64,000 nt of DNA, taken from Streptomyces diastatochromogenes (lineage in GTDB: Bacteria; Actinomycetota; Actinomycetes; Streptomycetales; Streptomycetaceae). Under the pieces are notes generated by a model, which made no database searches, was not told the DNA's origin, and saw nothing but the letters and a program-made list of their open reading frames with translations. The stretch lies in the NCBI RefSeq assembly GCF_002242805.1, contig NZ_MCGQ01000020.1, positions 227-64,226 of the forward strand. Reading direction: 5' to 3'. Below, in pieces: positions 1 through 8,784 of the stretch (position 1 is the stretch's first letter; each line of letters begins with the position of its first letter). Made by a program: the position numbers and the translations under genes.

Positions 1-1
1 G

Positions 2-1885
2 GGCACGCTGGCCGAGGTGCGCATCCGGATCATGGACGAGCAGGGGCGGATCGTCCGCGTCGTACGCAGCCGTTCCAAGCCGTCGTACGACCCCGAGCGG
101 CACGCGTACCAGCTGATCGGCACCCTCCAGGAGGTCACCGAGCCCACTCCGGGCACGCCGGCGGGCCGCAGGGCGGTCACCGGGGACTGGCGGCGCTCCC
201 GGGAGGCGTTCCTGCTGGACGCGGGCCGGGCGCTGGCGGAGGCGCGGTCCACCGCGGAGGTGCTGCGGGTCGCGGCCGGGCTGTCCATGCCCGGGTTCTC
301 CCCGGACGGGCTGGCGGTGTTCGGCGTGGAGGGCGACCGGCTCACGATCATCGGCCACCACGGGCACCAGCCCGGCGACGACGGCCCGTTCTCCCATATG
401 TCGCTGGCCACGGACTACCCGGCCGCCGAGGTCGTACGCACCGGCCGGGCCGTCTATCTCTCCTCCCCCGCGGAGTACAAGGAGCGCTACCCGGTCACCT
501 GGCCGCTCGCCGAGAAGTTCGGCCGGTCCTCGTGGGGGTTCCTGCCGCTGACGGCGGCCGGGCGCACGATGGGCGCCTGGATGGCGGCCTTCACCTACCC
601 GGTGGCCTTCACCCCCGACGAGCGGGCCGTCCTGAACACGGTCGCCCGGATGCTCGCGCAGGCCCTGTCCCGGGCCGGTGCCGCCGACTCCCAGCGGGAG
701 CTGGCGGAGGGCCTGCAGCGCTCCATGCTGCCCTCGCTGGGCCCGGAGATCCCCGGGATGGGCGTGGCCGCCCGCTACGTCCCGACCGGGGGCGGACTGC
801 AGGTCGGCGGCGACTGGTACGACATGATCCCGCTGCCGAGCGGGCGGTTCGCGGTGGCCATCGGGGACGTCCAGGGACATGACGTGCGGGCGGCCGGCCT
901 GATGGGCCAGCTGCGGATCGCGCTGCGCGCCTATGCCTCCGAGGGGCACCGCCCGGACGCCGTGCTCACCCGCGCCTCCCGCTTCCTGCACGGCATCACC
1001 CACGACGAGCACATGACCGACCTGCGCTTCGCGACCTGCCTGTACGTGGAGGCCGACCCGGCGACCGGGCAGCTGGAGATCGCCCGCGCCGGGCACCCGG
1101 ACCCGGCGATCCGGATGGCCGACGGCACGGTGATGATGCGGCCGGTCGTGGGCGGGCTGCCGCTGGGCATCGACCCGGACGCCGACTACCCGACGACCCG
1201 GTTCACGCTGGAGCCCGGCGAGACCATGATGATCTGCACCGACGGTCTGATCGAGACCGGCGGGCACGACATGGAGAGCGGCTGGCGGCGCATCCGCGCG
1301 ATCCTGGAGGACCACCGGGGCGATATGGAGTCGCTGGCCGACGCGCTGGTGCAGGGCGTGCACGGGCCGTCCTCGCACCACACCACCGGCTCGCTGGCGG
1401 ACCGCCGCGAGGACGACATCGCGGTCCTGCTGCTGTGCCGCCCCGCTCAGGACACGGCCGTACGGCCGACGGTGCGGCGCACGCTGCTGTCGGTGGCGCA
1501 GGACGAGCCCGAGCGGATCGCCGAGGCCCGCCGGCACCTGCGCGAGCTGCTGCACGACTGGGCCTCGGACGAGCAGGTGGACTCCGCGGTGCTGCTGGTC
1601 TCCGAGATGGTCACCAACGTCCTCGTCCACACCGACGCCGACTCGCTGCTGCTCGCCGAGGTCACCGGGGAGCCGGGCGGGCGCCGGCTGCGGGTGGAGG
1701 TCTCGGACGCCGGCGACGACCTCCCGCACCGGCGCCGCCCGGGCGAGCTGGCCTCCTCCGGCCGCGGCCTGATCCTGATCGAACTGCTCGCGCACGCGTG
1801 GGGGGTGGACCCTCAGGGTGAGGGCAAGAGCATCTGGTTCGAGCTCTACGAGTCCGACGGCGCGGGGGCGCCGTACCGCGTGTGA
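2..1885 (+). CDS. SpoIIE-type PP2C phosphatase with GAF and ATPase domains (5' end missing)
   Basis: Likely a Ser/Thr phosphatase signalling protein acting on anti-sigma-antagonist partners. The reading frame is open to the window edge, and the first residues look like the end of a PAS domain (a VRSRSKPSYD stretch followed by GTLQEVTE), so the true start lies outside. After that come a GAF-like domain (about residues 60-215), a PP2C/SpoIIE phosphatase domain (about 228-455, with the metal-site GGDWYDM and GDVQGHD motifs) and a C-terminal HATPase_c domain (about 490-615, with SEMVTNVLVH). PAS-GAF-PP2C-ATPase is a common Streptomyces architecture combining sensor, phosphatase and anti-sigma-like kinase modules. 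Its 3' end overlaps the convergent exporter gene by 40 bp. Sure of family; partner unknown. Confidence 0.9.
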   Translation, partial: GTLAEVRIRIMDEQGRIVRVVRSRSKPSYDPERHAYQLIGTLQEVTEPTPGTPAGRRAVTGDWRRSREAFLLDAGRALAEARSTAEVLRVAAGLSMPGFSPDGLAVFGVEGDRLTIIGHHGHQPGDDGPFSHMSLATDYPAAEVVRTGRAVYLSSPAEYKERYPVTWPLAEKFGRSSWGFLPLTAAGRTMGAWMAAFTYPVAFTPDERAVLNTVARMLAQALSRAGAADSQRELAEGLQRSMLPSLGPEIPGMGVAARYVPTGGGLQVGGDWYDMIPLPSGRFAVAIGDVQGHDVRAAGLMGQLRIALRAYASEGHRPDAVLTRASRFLHGITHDEHMTDLRFATCLYVEADPATGQLEIARAGHPDPAIRMADGTVMMRPVVGGLPLGIDPDADYPTTRFTLEPGETMMICTDGLIETGGHDMESGWRRIRAILEDHRGDMESLADALVQGVHGPSSHHTTGSLADRREDDIAVLLLCRPAQDTAVRPTVRRTLLSVAQDEPERIAEARRHLRELLHDWASDEQVDSAVLLVSEMVTNVLVHTDADSLLLAEVTGEPGGRRLRVEVSDAGDDLPHRRRPGELASSGRGLILIELLAHAWGVDPQGEGKSIWFELYESDGAGAPYRV

Positions 1886-2892
1886 AGTTCGTGTACGACG
1901 CCGAAGGCGGCGGCGGTCAGGGGCACCGCGAGGAGCATGCCGAGGATGCCCGCGACGGACGCGCCGGCGGTGATCGTCAGCATCACCACCGCGGGATGCA
2001 TCTGCACGGTCCGGCTCTGGATCATCGGCTGGAGCACATGCCCCTCCAGGACCTGCACCGCGAGCACGACCCCGAGCGCCCACAGCGCGATGACGAAGCC
2101 GCGGTCGGCGAGGGCGACCAGCACGGAGATCGCGCCGGAGAGGAAGGCGCCGAGGTAGGGGATGTAGGCGGTGACGAAGACGAGCGCGGCGAGGCCGACC
2201 GCGCCGGGCACGCGCAGGATCAGCAGGCCGATGCCGATGAGGGTCGCGTCGATGAGGGCGATGACGGTGGTACCGCGCATGAACCCCTCGACGGCCTCGT
2301 AGGCGCGCCGCGCCATGGCCTCCAGGGTGTCGGCGGTGCCCCCGGGCGCGACGGCCCGCAGGGTCTCGACGACGCGGTGGGAGTCGCGCAGGAAGAAGAA
2401 GACGAGCAGCAGCGCGAGGACGGCCATGGCGATGCTCTCGCCGACGACACTGACCCCGCTGATGACGTTGGAGGCCGCGGTCCCCCCGAACTTGCTGAGC
2501 AGCTTGCGCGAGTTGGCGGCGAGGTCGTCGAGCCCGGTCCCGGCGGCTCCGAAGTGCTGTGCCACGGACTTGGCGGCCTGCCGGAGGGAGGCGATGATCT
2601 GGTCGCCGGTGTCGATGAGCGCGGCGACGACGATGTAGACGGCGCCACCGACGAAGGTCACGACGGCCACACAGGTCACCCCGGCCGCGAGCGACCGCTG
2701 CACCCCCGCGGCCACGAGCCTGCGGTGCAGGGGCCCGAGCAGGGCGGCCCCGAGCAGGGCGAGCAGCACCGGGGTGACCGCGGTCCGGAACTCCGCACAC
2801 AGCCGCACCCCGACCCACCCGACCCCGGCGACGAGCAGCAGAACGACGCACCAGGCGGCGAGCCGGCGAACGGGCTCGGGCAGCAACGACAC
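1846..2892 (-). CDS. AI-2E/PerM family membrane transporter
   Basis: A polytopic membrane protein of 348 residues, the usual size for the AI-2E transporter (PerM/YdiK) family. It shows two N-terminal hydrophobic segments, a soluble middle section (about 95-150) and a cluster of C-terminal helices ending in a conserved-looking LLAVPLTAAAFG stretch. Members export small molecules or act as sodium/proton antiporters; the name does not prove autoinducer-2 transport, which streptomycetes are not known to use. It is monocistronic and converges on the phosphatase gene with a 40-bp 3' overlap. Confidence 0.85.
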   Translation of the reverse strand: MSLLPEPVRRLAAWCVVLLLVAGVGWVGVRLCAEFRTAVTPVLLALLGAALLGPLHRRLVAAGVQRSLAAGVTCVAVVTFVGGAVYIVVAALIDTGDQIIASLRQAAKSVAQHFGAAGTGLDDLAANSRKLLSKFGGTAASNVISGVSVVGESIAMAVLALLLVFFFLRDSHRVVETLRAVAPGGTADTLEAMARRAYEAVEGFMRGTTVIALIDATLIGIGLLILRVPGAVGLAALVFVTAYIPYLGAFLSGAISVLVALADRGFVIALWALGVVLAVQVLEGHVLQPMIQSRTVQMHPAVVMLTITAGASVAGILGMLLAVPLTAAAFGVVHELHTRYGAPAPSDS

Positions 2893-2974
2893 GCTTCCAG
2901 CGGAGCATGGGGGGCTACGGCTGTCCTGCGGCGGGACGCCAGGCGGGTGAGACCGGCGTCCACCCCGGCTGACG

Positions 2975-3013
2975 CCGTCGCCCGGCCCGCCGGAGTGGCG
3001 GACCGGGCGACGG
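2975..3013 (-). terminator. Hairpin terminator of the pirin gene
   Basis: An 11-bp perfect outer stem (CCGTCGCCCGG with CCGGGCGACGG), a 1x1 mismatch, then a 5-bp inner stem (CCGCC with GGCGG) around the loop GGAGT. It begins 18 bp past the pirin stop. There is no U-tract, as usual in Streptomyces. Confidence 0.75.
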
Positions 3014-3030
3014 TCGGGAGCCGGGTCGGG

Positions 3031-4008
3031 TCAGCCCTGCGGGCCGCCCTCCGACATCCCGTGCACCGCCGGGATCGTCCCCAGCCGCCCCTTCTGGAAG
3101 TCCTCGAAGGCCTGCATCAGTTCGTCCTTGGTGTTCATGACGAACGGGCCGTAGTGGGCCATGGGCTCACGGATCGGCTGTCCGCCGAGGAGGACGACCT
3201 CCAGGTCCGGGGTGTGCGAGTCCTGCTTCTCGTCCGCGCGGACGGTCAGCGAGGAGCCGGCGCCGAACACGGCGGTCTGGCCCAGGTGGATCGGACGGCG
3301 GTCGGTGCCGACCGAGCCACGCCCCGCCAGGACGTACGCGAGGCCGTTGAAGTCCTCGCGCCAGGGCAGGGTGATCTCGGCGCCCGGGGCGAGGGTCGCG
3401 TGGATCATCGTGATCGGGGTGTGGGTGATGCCGGGGCCCTGGTGGCCGTCCAGTTCGCCCGCGATGACGCGCAGGAGCGCGCCGCCGTCGGGGGTGGTCA
3501 GCAGTTGGACGTTGCCGCCGCGGATGTCCTGGTAGCGCGGGGCCATCATCTTGTCCTTGGCCGGGAGGTTCACCCACAGCTGCAGGCCGTGGAACAGGCC
3601 CCCGGACATGACGAGCGACTCCGGCGGGGCCTCGATGTGCAGGAGGCCCGAGCCCGCCGTCATCCACTGGGTGTCGCCGTTGGTGATGGTGCCGCCACCG
3701 CCGTTGGAGTCCTGGTGGTCGAAGATCCCGTCGATGATGTACGTGACGGTTTCGAAGCCCCGGTGGGGGTGCCACGGGGTGCCCTTGGGCTCGCCCGGCG
3801 CGTACTCCACCTCGCCCATCTGGTCCATCATGATGAACGGGTCGAGGTGGCGGTAGTTGATCCCGGCGAACGCCCGGCGCACCGGGAAACCCTCACCCTC
3901 GAAACCGCTCGGCGCGGTCGTGACGGCCAGCACGGGGCGGGCCACGGCGTCTGCCGGCGCGGTCACGCGGGGCAGCGTCAGCGGGTTCTCGACGGTCACT
4001 GCAGGCAT
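3031..4008 (-). CDS. Pirin family protein
   Basis: A bicupin pirin of 325 residues. The N-terminal cupin carries the metal-binding pattern HPHRGFETVTYIIDG (about residues 78-92), followed by HxDS and HIE elements; the C-terminal pirin domain is complete. Pirins bind a metal and act as redox-sensitive cofactors or quercetinases, and in Streptomyces one has been linked to control of beta-oxidation flux. I chose the ATG at 4008 (MPAVTVE) over the upstream in-frame start at 4065 because GGAGGT lies 8 nt before it and the extra residues look non-native. The gene stands alone with a terminator behind it and a candidate operator 28 bp upstream. Confidence 0.92.
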   Translation of the reverse strand: MPAVTVENPLTLPRVTAPADAVARPVLAVTTAPSGFEGEGFPVRRAFAGINYRHLDPFIMMDQMGEVEYAPGEPKGTPWHPHRGFETVTYIIDGIFDHQDSNGGGGTITNGDTQWMTAGSGLLHIEAPPESLVMSGGLFHGLQLWVNLPAKDKMMAPRYQDIRGGNVQLLTTPDGGALLRVIAGELDGHQGPGITHTPITMIHATLAPGAEITLPWREDFNGLAYVLAGRGSVGTDRRPIHLGQTAVFGAGSSLTVRADEKQDSHTPDLEVVLLGGQPIREPMAHYGPFVMNTKDELMQAFEDFQKGRLGTIPAVHGMSEGGPQG

Positions 4009-4035
4009 GTCGGTACCTCCTTGTGCGCCCACTTT

Positions 4036-4051
4036 AGTTGAGCGTTGAACT
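4036..4051. promoter_or_regulatory. Imperfect palindrome upstream of the pirin gene, candidate operator
   Basis: AGTTGAGCGTTGAACT has AGTT/AACT arms with partial inner symmetry, in an unusually A/T-rich patch for this genome, 28-43 bp before the pirin start. It resembles a MarR-type operator in size and character. No regulator is adjacent, so the assignment is an inference. Confidence 0.35.
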
Positions 4052-4070
4052 TTCTGCCACCCCACAACAG

Positions 4071-4104
4071 CGACGGCCCGGAGGGCATTCCCTCCGGGCC
4101 GTCG
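4071..4104 (-). terminator. Perfect 15-bp hairpin terminator after the secreted propeller gene
   Basis: CGACGGCCCGGAGGG pairs perfectly with CCCTCCGGGCCGTCG around a CATT loop, 38 bp beyond the stop at 4142 on the minus strand. The position suits termination of that gene just before the pirin promoter region. Confidence 0.85.
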
Positions 4105-4141
4105 ATGTCGCGCGGGCAGCCGGGTGCGTGGGTCGGCTGTG

Positions 4142-6067
4142 TCAGTCGCTGAAGTACAGGTACTTCCACGAGCCGTACGTCGTGGAGTTCACGGAGTCAC
4201 CGGACGAGCCGTTGACGTACACCGAGCGCATCCGGGCCCGGATGCCCGACTCGCCGGGCGCCCCGAGCCGGACGGCCGACTTCCCGTTCGTACCGAGCGG
4301 GAAGTACCGCGAGTCCGCCGAGTGCCACGAGCCCTGGTAGTAGACCTGGAGATCGAAGCGCTGCTTACGGCCCGGGTAGTAGCTCATCGTCGTGGTGAGC
4401 AGGGGGTCGGTGTTCTTGTGGAACCAGTAGTACGACGTCGAGCCGATCTTGGCCGTCTTGTAGTGCTTGGTCACGGCGGTGGAGATCCTGACCCGGGCGT
4501 ACGCCGTGGACGTCACCGTCTTCGGCTTGTAGCGGGAGTCGCCCTTGAAGACGGCGGTGACGGTGGTGTCGCGGGTCATGTCGACCCACGCGGCGATGTC
4601 GCCCTTGGAGTCGACCTTCCCCGTCTTGATCAGCTTCTTGGGCTTGTCGCCACCGAAGGGGTCGGCCCAGATCTCGACCGAGCGGTTCTTGTACGTCGTG
4701 CCGAGATGCGCGCTGAACTTGACGTCGGTGCCGTAGTTGTACAGCTTGCCGTTGTTGTTCAAGGTCAGCGAGGTCGAGGCGCGGGAGACCTCGACGCTGT
4801 CGGAGGCGCCGGCCGGCAGGTGATCGGCGTCGCCCGCGTAGGCGACCTTGTAGGTGACCTTGCCACCGGCCGACGGGGTGTCGGTGAAGGAGTAGCCGCC
4901 GTCCGCCTTCACGGTGACCGAGGGGAGGGTCTTGCCGCTCGGGCTCTCCAGGTCGGTACGGGTGACGGTCAGCTCGGTGCCGGTGGGGAACGGGACCGTC
5001 GCCGTGATCTTGCCCGTCACGGTGAGCTGCTTGGCACGCGCGGCCGTCGCCGGGGCGTTCACCGAAAGGGTCGGCACGCTCCGCGCCGGGTCGGTGAGCG
5101 CCTTGAGCGTGTAGCCGCCGGGCGAGGACACGAGGGCGAAGATCCGGGAGGAGTCCGGGGCCCAGGCAAGGTCGGACGTGTCGGCGGCGTAGGTGCGGAT
5201 CGGCTTGGCCGCGTCGGGCCGGTAGACCGCCACCTGGCCCTCGCCGAGCTGGGCCACCAGGCCGTTCGGGGCGATGTCCGCGCCGTGCCCGGACGGGTAG
5301 GCGCCGGCCGCGGTGAACTTCCCGTCCGCGTAGGCGTGCCGGAACGTGCCGTCGACCAGTACCTGCGGGGCTCCGGGCACGAGTTCGACGTCGTTGACGT
5401 ACTCCACGTCGCTCTGCTGTGAGGCGACCAGCCGCGGCGTGGCGCCGGAGACGTCGACCACGGCCATCAGGCCCTTGGACGGGTCGGAGAAGTCGCTCGC
5501 GCCGATGGCCAGCAGTCCGGGCGCGGACGGGTCGGTGTCCAGAAGCCCGGCGGCGGAGACCCCGGTGTTCTCCAGCGGGAGCTGCCCGAGCGACACCGGG
5601 TCGGTCCCTGCGGCCGGGTCGACCGAGCCGAGGTCGCCCTCCGTGCCCGCCGCGTAGGTGAACCAGACCTTGCCGCCCGCGTACTCGAGGTGCAGCGGGC
5701 CGGTGGTGGCGGCCACGGGGTAGCGGGCCTTGACGTCGAGGGTGGCCGCGTCGAGCGCCACGATCTCGTGACTGACCCGCGCCGCGGCGTACAGGGTGCT
5801 GCCGTCGTCGGAGAGCGCCAGGTCGAAGATGCCGTCGATGCCGCTCACCGAGTCGACGCGGTTGCCGTTGTAGTCGAAGGCGACGATCCGGTCGTTCGTG
5901 TCGTCGCCGACGAAGACCCGCTTGAGGGTGTCGTTCACGACGATGCCCTCGGGCGAGCCGATGGTGGCGGTCACGGCCGACGCCGACCCGGCGGATGCGG
6001 CGGTCAGCGCCGCCGAGCCGAACAGGACCGCGAGCGCCGTCGCGGCCGAAGTGCTGCGCATGCGCAC
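4142..6067 (-). CDS. Large secreted beta-propeller plus Ig-like repeat protein
   Basis: A predicted exported protein of 641 residues. The signal peptide has an RMR start, a hydrophobic AVLFGSAALTAASAG core and an ASA cleavage site near residue 31. The first half reads as a YVTN/WD-like beta-propeller (IVVNDTLKRVFVGD and LALSDDGSTLYAA blades). From about residue 330 there are Ig-like modules with valine/threonine strands, such as LSVNAPATAARAKQLTVTGK. No catalytic motif is visible, so an adhesive or wall-surface role is an inference. ATGs at 6067 and 6061 are both possible; GGGGG lies about 10 nt upstream. It is monocistronic with a strong terminator. The secreted protein at 10208-11854 has similar Ig-like modules but no propeller. 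Confidence 0.8.
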   Translation of the reverse strand: MRMRSTSAATALAVLFGSAALTAASAGSASAVTATIGSPEGIVVNDTLKRVFVGDDTNDRIVAFDYNGNRVDSVSGIDGIFDLALSDDGSTLYAAARVSHEIVALDAATLDVKARYPVAATTGPLHLEYAGGKVWFTYAAGTEGDLGSVDPAAGTDPVSLGQLPLENTGVSAAGLLDTDPSAPGLLAIGASDFSDPSKGLMAVVDVSGATPRLVASQQSDVEYVNDVELVPGAPQVLVDGTFRHAYADGKFTAAGAYPSGHGADIAPNGLVAQLGEGQVAVYRPDAAKPIRTYAADTSDLAWAPDSSRIFALVSSPGGYTLKALTDPARSVPTLSVNAPATAARAKQLTVTGKITATVPFPTGTELTVTRTDLESPSGKTLPSVTVKADGGYSFTDTPSAGGKVTYKVAYAGDADHLPAGASDSVEVSRASTSLTLNNNGKLYNYGTDVKFSAHLGTTYKNRSVEIWADPFGGDKPKKLIKTGKVDSKGDIAAWVDMTRDTTVTAVFKGDSRYKPKTVTSTAYARVRISTAVTKHYKTAKIGSTSYYWFHKNTDPLLTTTMSYYPGRKQRFDLQVYYQGSWHSADSRYFPLGTNGKSAVRLGAPGESGIRARMRSVYVNGSSGDSVNSTTYGSWKYLYFSD

Positions 6068-6255
6068 AGTGATGAACCCCCACGAAAAACCCCGGGATCA
6101 CCGGGAGACGAGAGCGCTGCGCGACACCCGGACGCGACCGCGGAAGAGCGGTTGCACACGGGGCGCGGCTGCCTGGGGCACCCTATGGCATGCCTGCGAC
6201 AAACAAGGGACCGCATTGCGCCGGCGGCGGTCAGCCGTCCCCGAGGCGACGGCGC

Positions 6256-6720
6256 CTAGCCGTACATCCTGCGCATCGCGAAGTCGACCATCTGCTCGAC
6301 CGCCTTGGCGTCGAACACCATCCGGTGCTCGCCCTCCATGTCCAGGACGAAGCCGTACCCGGTCGGCAGCAGGTCGATCACCTCGGCGCCGGTGATCACG
6401 AAGTACTTGGACTCCTTGCCCGCGTACCGGCGCAGCTCCTTGAGCGAGGTGAACATCGGGATCACCGGCTGCTGGGTGTTGTGCAGGGCCAGGAAGCCGG
6501 GGGTGTCACCGCGCGGGCAGTACACCTTCGACGTGGCGAAGATCTGCTGGAAGTCCTCGGCGGACATCTGCCCGGTGGTGAAGGCGCGCACCGCGTCCGC
6601 GAGCGAGGGCGGGGACGGCTCGGGGTACAGCGGCGGCTGCTGCCCGTAGCCGCCGGACATCGGCTGCTGGGGTGCGGCGTACTGCTGCTGAGCACCGACG
6701 TTCTGGTCGTAGCCGTACAT
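6256..6720 (-). CDS. SseB-domain protein
   Basis: A small soluble protein of 154 residues. The first about 40 residues are low-complexity and rich in Q, G, Y and P (GAQQQYAAPQQPMSGGYGQQ), followed by an SseB N-terminal-like domain with alternating strands (TPGFLALHNTQQPVIPMFTS, then YFVITGAEVIDLLPTGYGFVLD). SseB-domain proteins are common in Streptomyces; their biochemical role is unclear. The disordered Q/Y-rich head is notable for a cytoplasmic protein. It is divergent from the FadE5-like gene across a 143-bp promoter region. Confidence 0.72.
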   Translation of the reverse strand: MYGYDQNVGAQQQYAAPQQPMSGGYGQQPPLYPEPSPPSLADAVRAFTTGQMSAEDFQQIFATSKVYCPRGDTPGFLALHNTQQPVIPMFTSLKELRRYAGKESKYFVITGAEVIDLLPTGYGFVLDMEGEHRMVFDAKAVEQMVDFAMRRMYG

Positions 6721-6770
6721 GCCCCAAAGAGTAACGAGTCACAGAAGACGGGATCAGGCTTGCGTCTTAT

Positions 6771-6782
6771 TACCGACGGGTA
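6771..6782. promoter_or_regulatory. TACC-N4-GGTA palindrome upstream of the FadE5-like gene
   Basis: TACCGACGGGTA is an inverted repeat 82-93 bp before the acyl-CoA dehydrogenase start, within an A/T-enriched stretch of the divergent promoter region. The dyad size suits a TetR-type fatty-acid regulator, but I cannot name one. Confidence 0.4.
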
Positions 6783-6863
6783 GCATCATCGTAGCTACTT
6801 GTTGGTACGTGAACCAGATGCGAGGAGCCAGTGCCTCGCCGAGTCCTAAACGGAGCCGTCACC

Positions 6864-8690
6864 ATGGGGCACTACAAGTCCAATCTCCGCGACATCGAGT
6901 TCAACCTGTTCGAAGTACTCGGCCGCGACAAGCTGTACGGCACCGGTCCGTTCGAGGAGATGGACACGGAGACCGCCAAGAGCGTCCTCGAGGAGCTGAC
7001 CCGCCTCGCCGAGAACGAGCTGGCCGAGTCCTTCGCGGACGCCGACCGCAACCCGCCGGTCTTCGACCCCGCGACGAACACCGCCCCGGTCCCGGCGTCC
7101 TTCAAGAAGAGCTACAAGGCCTTCATGGACTCCGAGTACTGGCGCCTCGGCCTGCCCGAGGAGATCGGCGGCACCACCTCCCCGCGCTCCCTGATCTGGG
7201 CGTACGCGGAGCTGCTGCTCGGCTCGAACCCGGCCGTGTGGATGTACGCCTCCGGCCCGGCGTTCGCCGGCATCCTCTTCGACGAGGGCAACGACGTCCA
7301 GAAGCACATCGCGAAGATCGCGGTCGAGCGGACCTGGGGCTCCACCATGGTCCTCACCGAGCCCGACGCGGGCTCCGACGTGGGCGCCGGCCGCACCAAG
7401 GCGGTCCAGCAGGAGGACGGCTCCTGGCACATCGAGGGCGTGAAGCGCTTCATCACCTCCGGTGAGCACGACATGGAGGAGAACATCCTCCACTACGTGC
7501 TGGCGCGTCCCGAGGGTGCCGGTCCGGGCACCAAGGGCCTGTCCCTCTTCCTCGTCCCGAAGTACCTCTTCGACTTCGAGACCGGCGAGCTGGGCGAGCG
7601 CAACGGCGTGTACGCGACGAACGTCGAGCACAAGATGGGCCTGAAGGCCTCCAACACCTGCGAGATGACCTTCGGCGACCAGCACCCCGCCAAGGGCTGG
7701 CTGATCGGCGACAAGCACGACGGCATCCGCCAGATGTTCCGCATCATCGAGTTCGCCCGCATGATGGTCGGCACGAAGGCGATCTCCACGCTGTCCACCG
7801 GCTACCTGAACGCGCTGGAGTACGCCAAGGAGCGCGTCCAGGGTCCCGACCTCGCGCAGTTCATGGACAAGACCGCGCCCAAGGTCACCATCACGCACCA
7901 CCCGGACGTGCGCCGCTCGCTGATGACGCAGAAGGCGTACGCGGAGGGCATGCGCGCCCTGGTCCTCTACACCGCGTCGGTCCAGGACGAGATCCAGGTC
8001 AAGGAGGCCGCCGGCGAGGACTTCTCCGCGCTGGAGGCGCTCAACGACCTGCTCCTGCCGATCGTGAAGGGCTACGGCTCCGAGAAGGGCTACGAGCAGC
8101 TCGCCCAGTCGCTGCAGACCTTCGGCGGCTCCGGCTTCCTGCAGGAGTACCCGATCGAGCAGTACATCCGGGATGCCAAGATCGACACCCTGTACGAGGG
8201 CACCACGGCGATCCAGGGCCAGGACTTCTTCTTCCGGAAGATCGTCCGCAACCAGGGCGCCGCCCTGAACTCCCTCGCCGAGGACATCAAGAAGTTCCTG
8301 GCGCTCGGCACCGGCGGCGAGGAGCTGGCCGGCGCCCGCGAGCACCTCGCGAAGGCAGCCATCGAGCTGGAGGCGATCGTCGGCCTGATGCTGACCGACC
8401 TCGCGGCCACCGAGCAGGACGTCAAGAACATCTACAAGGTGGGCCTGAACACCTCCCGCCTGCTGCTGGCCTCCGGTGACGTGGTCGTCGGCTACCTGCT
8501 GCTCAAGGGCGCCGCCATCGCCGCCGAGAAGCTGCAGACGGCCTCCGCGAAGGACAAGGCCTTCTACACGGGCAAGATCGCGGCGGCGAAGTTCTTCGCG
8601 GCCAACGTCCTGCCGGGCGTCACCCTGGCCCGCAAGGTCTCGGAGACGGTCGACCTCGACCTGATGGAGCTGGACGAGGCCGCGTTCTAG
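6864..8690 (+). CDS. fadE5: Acyl-CoA dehydrogenase, FadE5-like
   Basis: An FAD-dependent acyl-CoA dehydrogenase of 608 residues performing the first oxidation of beta-oxidation. The length, the MGHYKSN start, the TMVLTEPDAGSDVG substrate/FAD loop, the RRSLMTQKAYAEG helix, the YEGTTAIQ catalytic-glutamate region and the closing MELDEAAF tail match my recollection of mycobacterial FadE5, a broad chain-length enzyme with an extra C-terminal domain. I chose the ATG at 6864 over an in-frame start at 6831 because GGAG is 8 nt upstream and the family begins there. It is monocistronic with a strong terminator; a candidate operator lies upstream. Confidence 0.93.
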   Translation: MGHYKSNLRDIEFNLFEVLGRDKLYGTGPFEEMDTETAKSVLEELTRLAENELAESFADADRNPPVFDPATNTAPVPASFKKSYKAFMDSEYWRLGLPEEIGGTTSPRSLIWAYAELLLGSNPAVWMYASGPAFAGILFDEGNDVQKHIAKIAVERTWGSTMVLTEPDAGSDVGAGRTKAVQQEDGSWHIEGVKRFITSGEHDMEENILHYVLARPEGAGPGTKGLSLFLVPKYLFDFETGELGERNGVYATNVEHKMGLKASNTCEMTFGDQHPAKGWLIGDKHDGIRQMFRIIEFARMMVGTKAISTLSTGYLNALEYAKERVQGPDLAQFMDKTAPKVTITHHPDVRRSLMTQKAYAEGMRALVLYTASVQDEIQVKEAAGEDFSALEALNDLLLPIVKGYGSEKGYEQLAQSLQTFGGSGFLQEYPIEQYIRDAKIDTLYEGTTAIQGQDFFFRKIVRNQGAALNSLAEDIKKFLALGTGGEELAGAREHLAKAAIELEAIVGLMLTDLAATEQDVKNIYKVGLNTSRLLLASGDVVVGYLLLKGAAIAAEKLQTASAKDKAFYTGKIAAAKFFAANVLPGVTLARKVSETVDLDLMELDEAAF

Positions 8691-8727
8691 CCTGCCGAAG
8701 GACCCGCTCCGCACCCACTGATCGCCT

Positions 8728-8764
8728 GCGTGGGCCCGCTCCCGTACCGGGGGCGGGCCCACGC
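8728..8764 (+). terminator. Strong hairpin terminator after the FadE5-like gene
   Basis: GCGTGGGCCCGC pairs with GCGGGCCCACGC, and the stem continues inward through a T-G wobble and CCCG/CGGG to a TAC loop, about 17 bp in total. It starts 38 bp past the stop at 8690 and ends 20 bp before the next gene. Confidence 0.88.
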
Positions 8765-8784
8765 ACGTCGTTAAGGTAAGCCCC

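Noticed and set aside
1882..4041. Long plus-strand open frame opposite the exporter and pirin genes
   Set aside because: It is antisense to two well-supported genes, and its translation is low-complexity Arg/Gly/Asp/His without a fold.
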